Shown in pieces: positions 41,641 to 50,245 of a stretch of 64,000 nucleotides of DNA (its first letter is position 1; the number at the start of each line of letters is the position of its first letter). The notes under the pieces are model-generated. The model ran no database searches and was not told where the DNA came from. It saw only the letters and a program-made list of their open reading frames with translations. The position numbers and the translations under genes were made by a program. Source of the stretch: UBA7332 sp051652645 (GTDB taxonomy: Bacteria; Bacteroidota; Bacteroidia; Bacteroidales; UBA7332); the NCBI GenBank assembly GCA_051652645.1, contig JBOFUP010000024.1, positions 1 to 64,000 of the forward strand. Reading direction: 5' to 3'.

Positions 41641-42611
41641 AAGCTTAAAATATTATTATAACCTGCTAGTAAAATATATGCTAAAACAACAATTGAAAAC
41701 AAGATCGATGTAAGCTTACTCCTATTAAGAGTGAAATAGTGAGATAAAAGGAGAGCTCCTGCAAAGTTAGCAATCCATCCGAACATCTCAGCATCACTAT
41801 AGTGAGAGAATCTAATAAATTCAGCGTAATAAAATACAATCATCAAGAACTGATAACAGCTTCTTGACTTTACCTTATCTTGCTGAAAAGTACTCATCCC
41901 ACCAATAATGGCTGCAGTAACAATTGATATGGTAAAGAGCTGATTTAATGCTATCTGAGTAAACAGATCCTCTAAAGCTATCCAATCAAATATTATGACT
42001 TGGGTTATTCGTTCTAGCCACAGCGGAAATGTATCACTATTGACATAGATAGATAAAGCTACTATATATGGTGCTATTAATCCAAAAAGTATTGCTAGAA
42101 GATTAGCCGAACTTACTATTCGCATCATGAAAAGAGCTGGTGCAAATATTGGTAGTATAAATATCAGTTGAGGATTAAATAGTGATGCTATAGAAATAAG
42201 TAGAGCATTATTGAATAGCAAACGTTGTGAGTTCTTAAGGGCATAGCTACTAAATAAAAAGAAGTAACTACCTATTGAGAATAATACTGCAATACCTGTC
42301 ACTAGTTCAGTAGTTGGAATAATGAACTGAAGGCTCATCAAAACAAAGAACATAAATGGCAAAAGAGTATTCTCTCTAATTAGATTGAAATTACCCACTA
42401 ATAGATGAGCCAATGTACCACCTATAAGAGCCACAAGAGCTAGAAGAAAAACATTTAACATATCTGACATGTAGGTGAAATTCAAGAAAAAACCCTCATA
42501 CCAGAGACCTTTTGATACTATCTGCAATATAGTAAAGAGCAGAAGTGCCCCAACAGTAGTTGGGACACTCCATACACTTTTTATTGCTTTTACCTGTAAG
42601 CTGTTACTCAT
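41637..42611 (-). CDS. Polytopic membrane protein, DUF6427-like
   Basis: A 324-residue protein with about ten predicted membrane helices and no catalytic motif. Its layout and the N-terminal stretch QIVSKGLWYEGFFLN recall Bacteroidota DUF6427-type proteins, but the match is by impression only. It is encoded 36 bases after purD and overlaps the YqaA-family gene by 4 bases. Function unknown. Confidence 0.65.
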   Translation of the reverse strand: MSNSLQVKAIKSVWSVPTTVGALLLFTILQIVSKGLWYEGFFLNFTYMSDMLNVFLLALVALIGGTLAHLLVGNFNLIRENTLLPFMFFVLMSLQFIIPTTELVTGIAVLFSIGSYFFLFSSYALKNSQRLLFNNALLISIASLFNPQLIFILPIFAPALFMMRIVSSANLLAILFGLIAPYIVALSIYVNSDTFPLWLERITQVIIFDWIALEDLFTQIALNQLFTISIVTAAIIGGMSTFQQDKVKSRSCYQFLMIVFYYAEFIRFSHYSDAEMFGWIANFAGALLLSHYFTLNRSKLTSILFSIVVLAYILLAGYNNILSL

Positions 42612-42647
42612 TGGGTAAACTATTTATATACATATTATCTATTAAGA

Positions 42648-43916
42648 CTATAAGTCAAAACCGATATCACTTCTGAAATACTTACCGCTGTACTCTATAC
42701 TTTTAGCATTTGAGAAAGATTTAGCTAGTGCTTCTTCTTTGGATGAACCATATGAACTCACGGCAATGACACGCCCACCATTAGTCACCAACTTACCATC
42801 CTTAATATCTGTACCTGCATGGAAAAGAATAGAGTCCGTTACAGATTCAAGACCAGTTATCTCAAAACCCTTAGTAAACTCAGAGGGGTATCCTCCAGAG
42901 ACAAGCATTACTGTTACTGCAGCTCTTGGGTCCTCTTTAAGCTCTCTTGTATCTAGGTTGCCCTGAGCTACGCCTTCAAGAAGATCCACCAGATCAGAAT
43001 CCACTCTAAGCATAACAGCTTCAGTTTCTGGATCACCCATCCGTACATTATATTCAATAACTACTGGTTCACCCTTAACGCGAATCAAACCTAGGAAAAT
43101 AAACCCTTTGTATTCAATACCCTCACTCTTCAATCCTTTAATAGTTGGACGAACAATACGCTCCTCTACAGCGGACATGAATGCTGCATCAGCAAAAGGT
43201 ACCGGTGAAACGGCACCCATACCTCCTGTATTTAGGCCTTTATCTCCTTCACCAATACGTTTGTAATCCTTTGCAACAGGAAGAATCTTATAGTTATCTC
43301 CGTCTGAAAGCACAAATACAGAGCACTCAATTCCATCTAGAAACTCTTCTATAACAACAGTGGCACTAGCATCCCCGAACATACCATCAAGCATTTTAGC
43401 TAGCTCACTCTTAGCCTCATCAAGAGAGTCAATAATCAAAACTCCTTTCCCAGCAGCTAAACCGTCTGCCTTCAAAACATAAGGAGCTTCAAGAGATTCG
43501 AGAAAACGATAACCATCCTCTAGTGTCTCTAGGGTGAAGCTTTCATATTTAGCCGTTGGAATATCGTGACGCATCATAAATGCTTTTGCAAAATCTTTAC
43601 TACCTTCTAATCTAGCTCCCTCCTTAGATGGGCCAATAACTGATATTGAAGATAATTGTTCATCATTTTTGAAATAGTCATATACACCTTTTACTAGCGG
43701 ATCCTCTGGTCCAACTACTACCATCGTTACACTATTTTCCAAAACGAACTCCTTGATCTTTGGGAAATCAGTAGCTGAAATTGCTACGTTTTGACCAAGC
43801 AATGCTGTTCCTGCATTACCAGGAGCTATGAATAGTTTATCAACTTTAGGGCTCTGTTTAATCTTCCATGCCAAAGCGTTCTCGCGTCCTCCTGATCCAA
43901 GTAATAGAATGTTCAT
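42648..43916 (-). CDS. purD: Phosphoribosylamine-glycine ligase (GAR synthetase)
   Basis: A 422-residue PurD that joins glycine to phosphoribosylamine in purine synthesis. The N-terminal MNILLLGSGGRENALAWK, the MVVVGPEDPLVKG stretch, the ATP-grasp core (APYVLKADGLAAGKGVLI; VVIEEFLDGIECSVFVLSDG; LNTGGMGAVSPVPF) and the C-terminal YNVRMGDPETEAVM are complete. Length is normal. It leads the purD-membrane protein-YqaA unit. The region upstream toward 44032 holds the terminator of the methyltransferase gene. Confidence 0.97.
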   Translation of the reverse strand: MNILLLGSGGRENALAWKIKQSPKVDKLFIAPGNAGTALLGQNVAISATDFPKIKEFVLENSVTMVVVGPEDPLVKGVYDYFKNDEQLSSISVIGPSKEGARLEGSKDFAKAFMMRHDIPTAKYESFTLETLEDGYRFLESLEAPYVLKADGLAAGKGVLIIDSLDEAKSELAKMLDGMFGDASATVVIEEFLDGIECSVFVLSDGDNYKILPVAKDYKRIGEGDKGLNTGGMGAVSPVPFADAAFMSAVEERIVRPTIKGLKSEGIEYKGFIFLGLIRVKGEPVVIEYNVRMGDPETEAVMLRVDSDLVDLLEGVAQGNLDTRELKEDPRAAVTVMLVSGGYPSEFTKGFEITGLESVTDSILFHAGTDIKDGKLVTNGGRVIAVSSYGSSKEEALAKSFSNAKSIEYSGKYFRSDIGFDL

Positions 43917-43981
43917 AGTTCTTTTTAGTCTGTTTGTTTTCTGTTATATGGTTGTTAAACTACTATTTCAAAAAATACAAA

Positions 43982-44020
43982 GCGTGAAGAGTAATGGGAG
44001 TAACCCCACACTCTTCACGC
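43982..44020 (-). terminator. Terminator after the THUMP methyltransferase gene
   Basis: Perfect 11-base arms gcgtgaagagt (43982-43992) and actcttcacgc (44010-44020) with an inner ggg/ccc pairing, 12 bases after the methyltransferase stop codon on the minus strand. Confidence 0.75.
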
Positions 44021-44031
44021 CTATTTTATAT

Positions 44032-45957
44032 CTATTTATCTCTACGACTATCGCCGAATGGTTTGCGGTCGCCTCTATCACCGAATGGTTTGCGGTCGCC
44101 TCTATCGCCGAATGGTTTGCGGTCGCCTCTATCGCCAAATGGTTTGCGGTCGCCTCTATCGCCAAATGGTTTGCGGTCGCCTCTATCGCCAAATGGTTTG
44201 CGGTCACCTCTATCACCGAATGGTTTGCGGTCGCCTCTATCGCCAAATGGTTTGCGGTCGCCTCTATCGCCAAATGGTTTGCGGTCACCTCTATCACCGA
44301 ATGGTTTGCGGTCGCCTCTATCGCCAAATGGTTTACGGTCACCTCTATCACCGAATGGTTTGCGGTCACCTCTATCGCCGAATGGTTTACGGTCACCTCT
44401 ATCGCCGAATGGTTTGCGGTCACCTCTATCGCCAAATGGTTTGCGGTCGCCTCTATCGCCGAATGGTTTGCGGTCACCTCTATCGCCGAATGGTTTACGG
44501 TCACCTCTATCGCCGAATGGTTTGCGGTCACCTCTATCGCCAAATGGTTTGCGGTCACCTCTATCGCCGAATGGTTTGCGGTCGCCTCTATCGCCAAATG
44601 GTTTGCGGTCACCTCCTTTTTTATCAAAGAAAGATCTACGCTCACTTTGGCGCTCACCCCTGTCGTTACCAGCGAATCCGCCTCTAGCTTCGGCACGATC
44701 AAAATCACTAGCCTCACCTTCAGGACGCTTACGCACAGTCATAACCTCACCTTCCTTCTTAGCGAATGGGTTTTCAATCTCTCCATCAGCAACTTGGCGC
44801 TTAAAGTCCTTCTGCTTACCTTCAAAAATCTCATAACGACGGAACTCACAGTCAAGTCCACCATTGTTCAATTTTAGTTTTGCTGAAGGGCGAAGACCAA
44901 TCTGCTCAAAACACTCATAACGGTAGCTTAGAACCCATGATTTACAACCTACGAAGACATGTTTAAGGCGCTCACCTATCATTTGATAAAGCCCCAAAAG
45001 GTCACGTGTAGATATTCTTTCTCCATAAGGAGGGTTCATTATAACCAAAGTATTCTCTGGAGATTCATTATAATCTCTAAAATCTTTTTGAACCAGCTCT
45101 ATATATTTTCCAACACCAGCATTCTTAATGTTCTGCTCAGCAATAGCTAATGCTTGCGCCGACATATCTGAACCCGTTATCTTAAATAAGAAGTCGCGTT
45201 CTTGAGAATCATCGTTATATAGTTTATCGAAAAGCTCTTGATCAAAGTTTGGCCACTTCTCAAATGCAAAATTCTTACGGAAGATCCCAGGAGGAATATT
45301 TAGAGCAATCATTGCTGCTTCAATAAGGATAGTACCAGAACCACACATAGGGTCTAATAAATTGGAATCGCCTCTCCATCCTGTTTTCAAAACCATACCA
45401 GCAGCCAACACTTCATTCAATGGAGCCTCTGTTTGGTCTACACGCCATCCACGTTTGTGCAATGACTCTCCAGAACTATCTAGAGACACGGTACATTGCT
45501 CTTGAGCAACGTGAAAGTTGATCATAATGTCAGTATTCATCATACGAACATTAGGACGACGATCAAACTTCTCCATAAAATAATCTACAATACCATCTTT
45601 AATACGGTAAGTCAAAAACTTAGAGTGACTAAACTCATCAGAGAAGACAGTTGTATCTATAGAGAAGGTTTGATCTTCACTAATGATTTCTTCCCAACGG
45701 ATCTTTTTTATCTGTTCATAAACTTCATCAGTACTCTTAGCTTTAAATTTGGCAATAGGCTTCAAAATACGTACTGCAGTACGCAAATTGAGATTTGCTT
45801 TATACATCATCTCGAGATCCCCCTTGAAGGATACCATTCTTCGGCCGATCTCGACCTCGTCTGCGCCAATATTGATAAGCTCTTCAGCCAATACATCTTC
45901 TAACTCGGCAAAGGTCTTTGCGACCATCTCAAATTTTTCTCTGTTCATTGGTTTCAT
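44032..45957 (-). CDS. THUMP-domain 23S rRNA (guanine-N2) methyltransferase, RlmL-like, with repeat tail
   Basis: A 641-residue protein. Residues 1-390 form a complete RlmL-type enzyme: THUMP region (about 50-165), SAM-binding LLDPMCGSGTILIEAA (about 200) and catalytic LVIMNPPYGER (about 310). It should methylate a guanine N2 in 23S rRNA. Residues about 390-445 are charged linker, and about 447-636 consist of 21 tandem nine-residue units GDRKPFGDR, ending SRRDK. The repeat tail is highly basic and acidic, predicted disordered, and resembles RNA-binding RG-rich tails of Bacteroidota RNA helicases. An alternative ATG lies at 45948. It has its own -7 box and terminator. Confidence 0.88.
   Translation of the reverse strand: MKPMNREKFEMVAKTFAELEDVLAEELINIGADEVEIGRRMVSFKGDLEMMYKANLNLRTAVRILKPIAKFKAKSTDEVYEQIKKIRWEEIISEDQTFSIDTTVFSDEFSHSKFLTYRIKDGIVDYFMEKFDRRPNVRMMNTDIMINFHVAQEQCTVSLDSSGESLHKRGWRVDQTEAPLNEVLAAGMVLKTGWRGDSNLLDPMCGSGTILIEAAMIALNIPPGIFRKNFAFEKWPNFDQELFDKLYNDDSQERDFLFKITGSDMSAQALAIAEQNIKNAGVGKYIELVQKDFRDYNESPENTLVIMNPPYGERISTRDLLGLYQMIGERLKHVFVGCKSWVLSYRYECFEQIGLRPSAKLKLNNGGLDCEFRRYEIFEGKQKDFKRQVADGEIENPFAKKEGEVMTVRKRPEGEASDFDRAEARGGFAGNDRGERQSERRSFFDKKGGDRKPFGDRGDRKPFGDRGDRKPFGDRGDRKPFGDRGDRKPFGDRGDRKPFGDRGDRKPFGDRGDRKPFGDRGDRKPFGDRGDRKPFGDRGDRKPFGDRGDRKPFGDRGDRKPFGDRGDRKPFGDRGDRKPFGDRGDRKPFGDRGDRKPFGDRGDRKPFGDRGDRKPFGDRGDRKPFGDRGDRKPFGDSRRDK
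44051..44617. repeat. In-frame minisatellite, 21 x 27 bp
   Basis: Twenty-one 27-base units (567 bases) encode the tail of the methyltransferase. Units differ at few, mostly synonymous sites (for example tcgcc/tcacc, gaatgg/aaatgg, gcggtc/acggtc), and neighbouring units share the same variants, which indicates expansion by slippage or unequal exchange under selection for the peptide. Because 27 is divisible by 3, all six frames stay open across the array. Confidence 0.97.
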
Positions 45958-45998
45958 ACTGAAACGTTATAGTTTTGTCCGTTGTGTAAAATCAGCCG

Positions 45999-46006
45999 CA
46001 AAAGTA
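45999..46006 (-). promoter_or_regulatory. -7 promoter box for the THUMP methyltransferase gene
   Basis: The minus strand reads TACTTTTG followed by C, matching TAnnTTTG, 42 bases before the ATG at 45957. No clear -33 box. Confidence 0.5.
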
Positions 46007-46148
46007 ATAAAATAAACTATCTAAATCTCTATGAATTGAGCCTTTGTGTAATCTTTAACTATCTGAAAGACAAAAGTGCCTCTTATAGATCACTTGTTTA
46101 TGGTACTGTTATCAACAAATGGAGCAACTTTTCAACAGTTTGAGAAAT

Positions 46149-46178
46149 TGTTTCCTGTTTTCTTCGCTTCGTGAAACA
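46149..46178. other. parS-like inverted element upstream of parA (weak)
   Basis: TGTTTC at 46149-46154 and GAAACA at 46173-46178 form inverted arms, and 46170-46178 reads CGTGAAACA, the exact right half of the widespread parS consensus. The left half is displaced rather than adjacent, so this may be a degenerate ParB site or chance. Confidence 0.3.
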
Positions 46179-46245
46179 TTTTATTCTTTTCTTTGCGACA
46201 GGATTTAAGCTCCGTCTTATATCCTTACAACCAATAGAATAAAGT

Positions 46246-47013
46246 ATGGGTAAAGTAATTGCATTAGCGAATCAGAAAGGTGGAGTTGGTAAAACAACTA
46301 CCACGATCAATCTGGCAGCCGCATTGGCTTCACTAGGTAAAAAGGTATTAGTATTAGATGCAGATCCTCAGGCGAACGCCTCATCAGGACTAGGCGTGGA
46401 TGTACGTACTACCGAAACATCCATATACGAATGTCTTGTAAACAACGTTTCAATTCAAGAAGCTTCAATAAAGACTAATTTCGACAACCTTGACATTGTA
46501 TGCTCCCGAATAGATCTTGTTGGTGCTGAGCTTGAGCTACTAAACAGCCCAAACAGAGAGAGAATACTTGAGCGCTTATTAGCCACTGTCAAGGAGAACT
46601 ATGACTTCATACTCATAGACTGCTCTCCGTCACTTGGTCTGATAACTGTAAACGCACTAACAGCAGCAGACTCAGTTGTTATTCCTGTTCAAGCAGAATA
46701 TTTTGCATTGGAGGGAATAAGCAAATTACTAAACACGATAAAGATTATTAAATCAAAGCTCAACCCTAAACTTGATATTGAAGGGTTTCTTCTAACAATG
46801 TATGACAATAGGCTTCGCCTTGCAAACCAAATATACGAAGAGCTAAAGCAACACTTTGGGACTATGGTATTTGACGCTGTAATACATCGTAATATTAGAT
46901 TGAGTGAAGCTCCTAGCCACGGACTACCAGTGATGTACTACGATCCAGAATCTAAAGGTGCGAAGAACCACCTTCAGCTAGCTGCGGAGATCATAAAGAA
47001 GAATAACAGATAA
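46246..47013 (+). CDS. parA: Chromosome-partitioning ATPase ParA
   Basis: A 255-residue ParA/Soj ATPase with deviant Walker A KGGVGKTTTT (residues 11-20), VLVLDADPQANAS and FILIDCSPSLGLI. It lacks the N-terminal DNA-binding extension of plasmid P1-type ParA, as expected for chromosomal ParA. With ParB it moves newly replicated origins apart. It leads the plus-strand set parA-parB-DUF5683-mltD (16-base gap to parB) and is divergent from the methyltransferase gene. Confidence 0.95.
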   Translation: MGKVIALANQKGGVGKTTTTINLAAALASLGKKVLVLDADPQANASSGLGVDVRTTETSIYECLVNNVSIQEASIKTNFDNLDIVCSRIDLVGAELELLNSPNRERILERLLATVKENYDFILIDCSPSLGLITVNALTAADSVVIPVQAEYFALEGISKLLNTIKIIKSKLNPKLDIEGFLLTMYDNRLRLANQIYEELKQHFGTMVFDAVIHRNIRLSEAPSHGLPVMYYDPESKGAKNHLQLAAEIIKKNNR

Positions 47014-47029
47014 TAGAAAGGATTGAACT

Positions 47030-47917
47030 ATGGCATTCCCTAAAAAAGGAGTACTAGGAAGAGGACTTGATGCACTTATTACATTAGAAGATGTAAAGAT
47101 AAGTGGCTCATCATCTATAAATGAGATTGAACTAGAATTCATACACCCAAACCCTGATCAACCTCGTCGAGAGATTGACCCCAACACACTTCACGAACTT
47201 TCTCAATCAATTAAGAGCTTAGGTGTTATTCAGCCTATAACGTTAAGAGAGATTTCTCACAACAACTATCAAATTATAGCAGGTGAGAGACGCTACAGAG
47301 CATCTAAACTTGCTGGACTAACAACTATCCCAGCCTACGTTAGAAGCGTAAGTGATAGCGAGCTCCTAGAGATGGCTCTTATTGAGAATATACAGCGTGA
47401 GGATCTTAACTCAATAGAGATAGCCTTAGCTTACCAAAATCTTATAGACCAATATTCTCTAACACAAGAGAGATTAAGCGAAAGAGTTGGAAAGAATAGA
47501 TCTACAATAACAAACTACCTACGACTATTAAAACTCCCAGCTACTATACAGATGGGAATCAAGAATAAGAAGATAGACATGGGACACGCTCGTGCTCTAA
47601 TCTCTATAGGTGAACCTTCTACTCAATTAAATGTCTACAATGAGATTCTAGATCAAGGATTATCAGTTAGAAGAGTTGAGGAGATAGTTCGTACAATCAA
47701 TGCTGGTGGTGAGATGAAAGAAGCCCTAAATAGTAAATCTAAAAAAGGCTCACTACCTGAGGAATATACACTTTTAAAGAAGCATCTAGGGAACTTCTTC
47801 AATGCTAAAGTTCAATTATCTATGGACCCTAAGGGCAAAGGTAAGATCTCTATACCTTTCACCTCTGAGGAGGACCTAGAACGTCTTATATCGCTACTTG
47901 ATGGATTAAACTCTTAA
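47030..47917 (+). CDS. parB: Chromosome-partitioning protein ParB
   Basis: A 295-residue ParB. Visible are the start KKGVLGRGLDALI that recruits ParA, the CTP-binding ParB/Srx domain (NPDQPRREID; GERRYRASKLAGL; ENIQREDLNSIEIA), the central HTH (SERVGKNRSTITNYLRLLKL) and a C-terminal dimer domain (about 240-295). It binds parS sites near the origin and slides as a CTP clamp. Sixteen bases after parA and 10 bases before the DUF5683 gene. Confidence 0.95.
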   Translation: MAFPKKGVLGRGLDALITLEDVKISGSSSINEIELEFIHPNPDQPRREIDPNTLHELSQSIKSLGVIQPITLREISHNNYQIIAGERRYRASKLAGLTTIPAYVRSVSDSELLEMALIENIQREDLNSIEIALAYQNLIDQYSLTQERLSERVGKNRSTITNYLRLLKLPATIQMGIKNKKIDMGHARALISIGEPSTQLNVYNEILDQGLSVRRVEEIVRTINAGGEMKEALNSKSKKGSLPEEYTLLKKHLGNFFNAKVQLSMDPKGKGKISIPFTSEEDLERLISLLDGLNS

Positions 47918-47927
47918 AGTCATTCTT

Positions 47928-48599
47928 ATGACAAATTCAATGCGAATAATCCTTGTTTTAGCCACCATGCTCTCTCTTTCAACAAATACAATATTTGCTC
48001 AAGAAAGAAAAAATGAGAGCATAACAGAGCTATCAACGGATACAATCAGAATAGACACCGCTAGAGTGGCTAGCGAGCCTGCTCAAATGACAGAGGTGAC
48101 TCAATTTATCCCCGATCCTACAAAAGCACTATGGTACTCTGCTCTTTTCCCCGGATTGGGGCAAGTATATAATCGAAAGTATTGGAAACTACCTATACTG
48201 TATGCTGGTTTTGCTGGTACTGTATATGCACTAAATTGGAACAACCAATATCTTGGGGACTACTCGCAAGCATACCTCGACATAATGGACAACGACCCAT
48301 TAACAAACAGCTACGTTGATCTTATTGGTAGACCACAATCTTCTATAGACTCACAGCAAGAGCGATATGCACGCATTCTAAAACAAAGGAAAGATTATTT
48401 TAGAAGAAATAGGGACTTAAGCATTATTTGTATGGTTGGTGTATATCTTCTAGGTGTAGTTGATGCATACGTTGATGCACAGCTATTCAGCTTTGATATA
48501 TCACCCGATTTAAGTATGCAGCTTGAACCCACTATTATAGCTCCAACGCGTGGGATAACCTCTACTGGCGTTGGTCTTCAGTGTGCCTTCAAGTTTTGA
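47928..48599 (+). CDS. DUF5683-like secreted or membrane protein
   Basis: A 223-residue protein with an N-terminal signal segment (about 8-25) and the motif KALWYSALFPGLGQVYNRKYWKLP (about 65-88; quoted pieces ALFPGLGQVYNRKYWKLP) followed by two hydrophobic helices, typical of Bacteroidota DUF5683 proteins. The family is commonly found between parB and a lytic transglycosylase, as here, suggesting a link between chromosome segregation and wall growth, but its function is unknown. Ten bases after parB, 50 before mltD. Confidence 0.8.
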   Translation: MTNSMRIILVLATMLSLSTNTIFAQERKNESITELSTDTIRIDTARVASEPAQMTEVTQFIPDPTKALWYSALFPGLGQVYNRKYWKLPILYAGFAGTVYALNWNNQYLGDYSQAYLDIMDNDPLTNSYVDLIGRPQSSIDSQQERYARILKQRKDYFRRNRDLSIICMVGVYLLGVVDAYVDAQLFSFDISPDLSMQLEPTIIAPTRGITSTGVGLQCAFKF

Positions 48600-48649
48600 T
48601 TGCTTCCAAAGCGAAATAATAAACATATTACTAACTAATACAACTCTAG

Positions 48650-50173
48650 ATGACTCTTAAAAAGGCTATAATTGCATTAATATCACTGTTTGTTATTTCT
48701 CCATGTATAATGGCAGATGAGATGACATCTAATACCGACTCTATCTTCATTCAAGAAGAGACTCCTATAGAAGTGGATGATATATTAATAGCCAAATACG
48801 ACTCTCTTGTATCACAATGGGCAATTTCAGCTCGCATGGTAGTAGACAGCAGTTGCACAACTCGCAAATCACACTGTTCTCCTCTTCCTGACTCGGTATA
48901 CATTGAGCGTCTAAAGAGTATCACTAATGAAATTGAGATGCCTTTCAGCAGAGAAGTTAAGGCTTTCATAGAACTATATACTGGTAGACGAAGAGTAATG
49001 GTTGAGAGAATACTTGGGTTATCTCAATACTACTTCCCAATTATTGAGCAAGCTCTCGATGCAGAGAGTCTACCATTGGAACTTAAATATATAGCCATTT
49101 TGGAGTCTGCTCTTAACCCCAAAGCAGTATCAAATGTTGGAGCCACTGGTTTGTGGCAGTTTATGCTTCCGACAGGTAAAGCCTTTGGGCTTGAGGTTAG
49201 CACAATGATAGATGAAAGACGAGACCCCATCAAGTCTACAACAGCAGCAGTTAAGATGCTAAAAGAGCTATACCGTATATATGGTGATTGGAACCTAACT
49301 CTTGCTGCGTATAACTGCGGACCAGGAAACTTAAACAAAGCAATACGCCGCTCTGGAGGTAAACGTGATTATTGGGCAATTTACAACCAACTACCTAAAG
49401 GCACTAGAGAGTATATACCTCTTTTCATATCCCTAAACTATATAATGAATTTCCATAAGGAACATGAGATTTGTCCTTCTATATCCCCTATAGCTCTTGA
49501 TATGGACACTATACACATAAATAGAAGAGTCCACTTCGAACAGATAGCAGACCTTCTAGATGTTTCTGTGGAAGAACTAAGAGCATACAATCCTCAATAC
49601 AAAAGAGATATCATCCCTGGAAATCAGAAGGAGTATAGCCTAAGACTACCTTTCAACTTAATGCAATCATACATTGTTTCAGAAGATTCTATATACAAAC
49701 ATAGAGCCAATGAACTACTAGCAAACCATAGAGTGACTGTAAGGCCAGGGGCTGGCAACACTCCAGGTGGTAACACCAACATAGCTTCAGGGGATATTTA
49801 CACTGTTAGGTCGGGGGATAATTTAGGGTCTATTGCTAAAAGACATGGAACGACAGTCTCAAAAATCAAAACTCTAAACAATCTAACTTCAGACAAGCTA
49901 TCTATTGGGCAGAAGCTTGCAGTTAGAGAGACTGCTTCAGTTAATACTAACCAAGCTAGTACTACAAACAACAGTTCTACGAGGAGTATTAAACAAGTAG
50001 ATAATAATGACATTATGGAACCATCAAGATACTATACAGTACAAAGTGGTGACTCATTTTGGAATATAGCTAAGAAAACACAGACAACAGTCCAAAGATT
50101 GCTGCAAGCTAATAATATGCATGAACGCAGCAAACTTCAACCTGGTCAAAAACTTATTATACCACAAGGATGA
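48650..50173 (+). CDS. mltD: Membrane-bound lytic murein transglycosylase with two LysM domains (MltD type)
   Basis: A 507-residue protein with signal peptide (about 1-22), a lytic transglycosylase domain with catalytic Glu 152 in YIAILESALNPKAVS and the family motif TGLWQFMLPTGKAFG, then WNLTLAAYNCGPGNLNKAIR. Two C-terminal LysM domains (about 383-425, 462-505; YTVRSGDNLGSIAK and YTVQSGDSFWNIAK) bind peptidoglycan. It cuts glycan strands during wall remodelling. It is last in the parAB operon and ends at a long two-way hairpin. Confidence 0.92.
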   Translation: MTLKKAIIALISLFVISPCIMADEMTSNTDSIFIQEETPIEVDDILIAKYDSLVSQWAISARMVVDSSCTTRKSHCSPLPDSVYIERLKSITNEIEMPFSREVKAFIELYTGRRRVMVERILGLSQYYFPIIEQALDAESLPLELKYIAILESALNPKAVSNVGATGLWQFMLPTGKAFGLEVSTMIDERRDPIKSTTAAVKMLKELYRIYGDWNLTLAAYNCGPGNLNKAIRRSGGKRDYWAIYNQLPKGTREYIPLFISLNYIMNFHKEHEICPSISPIALDMDTIHINRRVHFEQIADLLDVSVEELRAYNPQYKRDIIPGNQKEYSLRLPFNLMQSYIVSEDSIYKHRANELLANHRVTVRPGAGNTPGGNTNIASGDIYTVRSGDNLGSIAKRHGTTVSKIKTLNNLTSDKLSIGQKLAVRETASVNTNQASTTNNSSTRSIKQVDNNDIMEPSRYYTVQSGDSFWNIAKKTQTTVQRLLQANNMHERSKLQPGQKLIIPQG

Positions 50174-50180
50174 TACTATA

Positions 50181-50228
50181 TAAATTAAGCGTGTAAGCTC
50201 TCAAAAGAGAGTTTACACGCTTAATTTA
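50181..50228. terminator. Two-way terminator between mltD and a TonB receptor
   Basis: Perfect 16-base outer arms (50181-50196, 50213-50228) continue into ctctc/gagag with an aaaa loop, giving a near-continuous stem of over 20 pairs between convergent genes. Confidence 0.85.
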
Positions 50229-50245
50229 TACAAATAACCGAAGAA

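Noticed and set aside
44051..44617. Possible CRISPR array
   Set aside because: The units are directly adjacent with no spacers, are in frame with a gene, and vary at codon third positions. No cas genes are present.
43828..44877. Long plus-strand and alternative-frame ORFs with repeats such as EWFAVASIA, SPNGLRSPL or QMVCGRLYR
   Set aside because: They are mirror readings of the 27-base coding repeat of the methyltransferase tail. Because the unit length is divisible by three and contains no stop in any frame, all six frames stay open. Only the minus-strand frame continues into a conserved enzyme.
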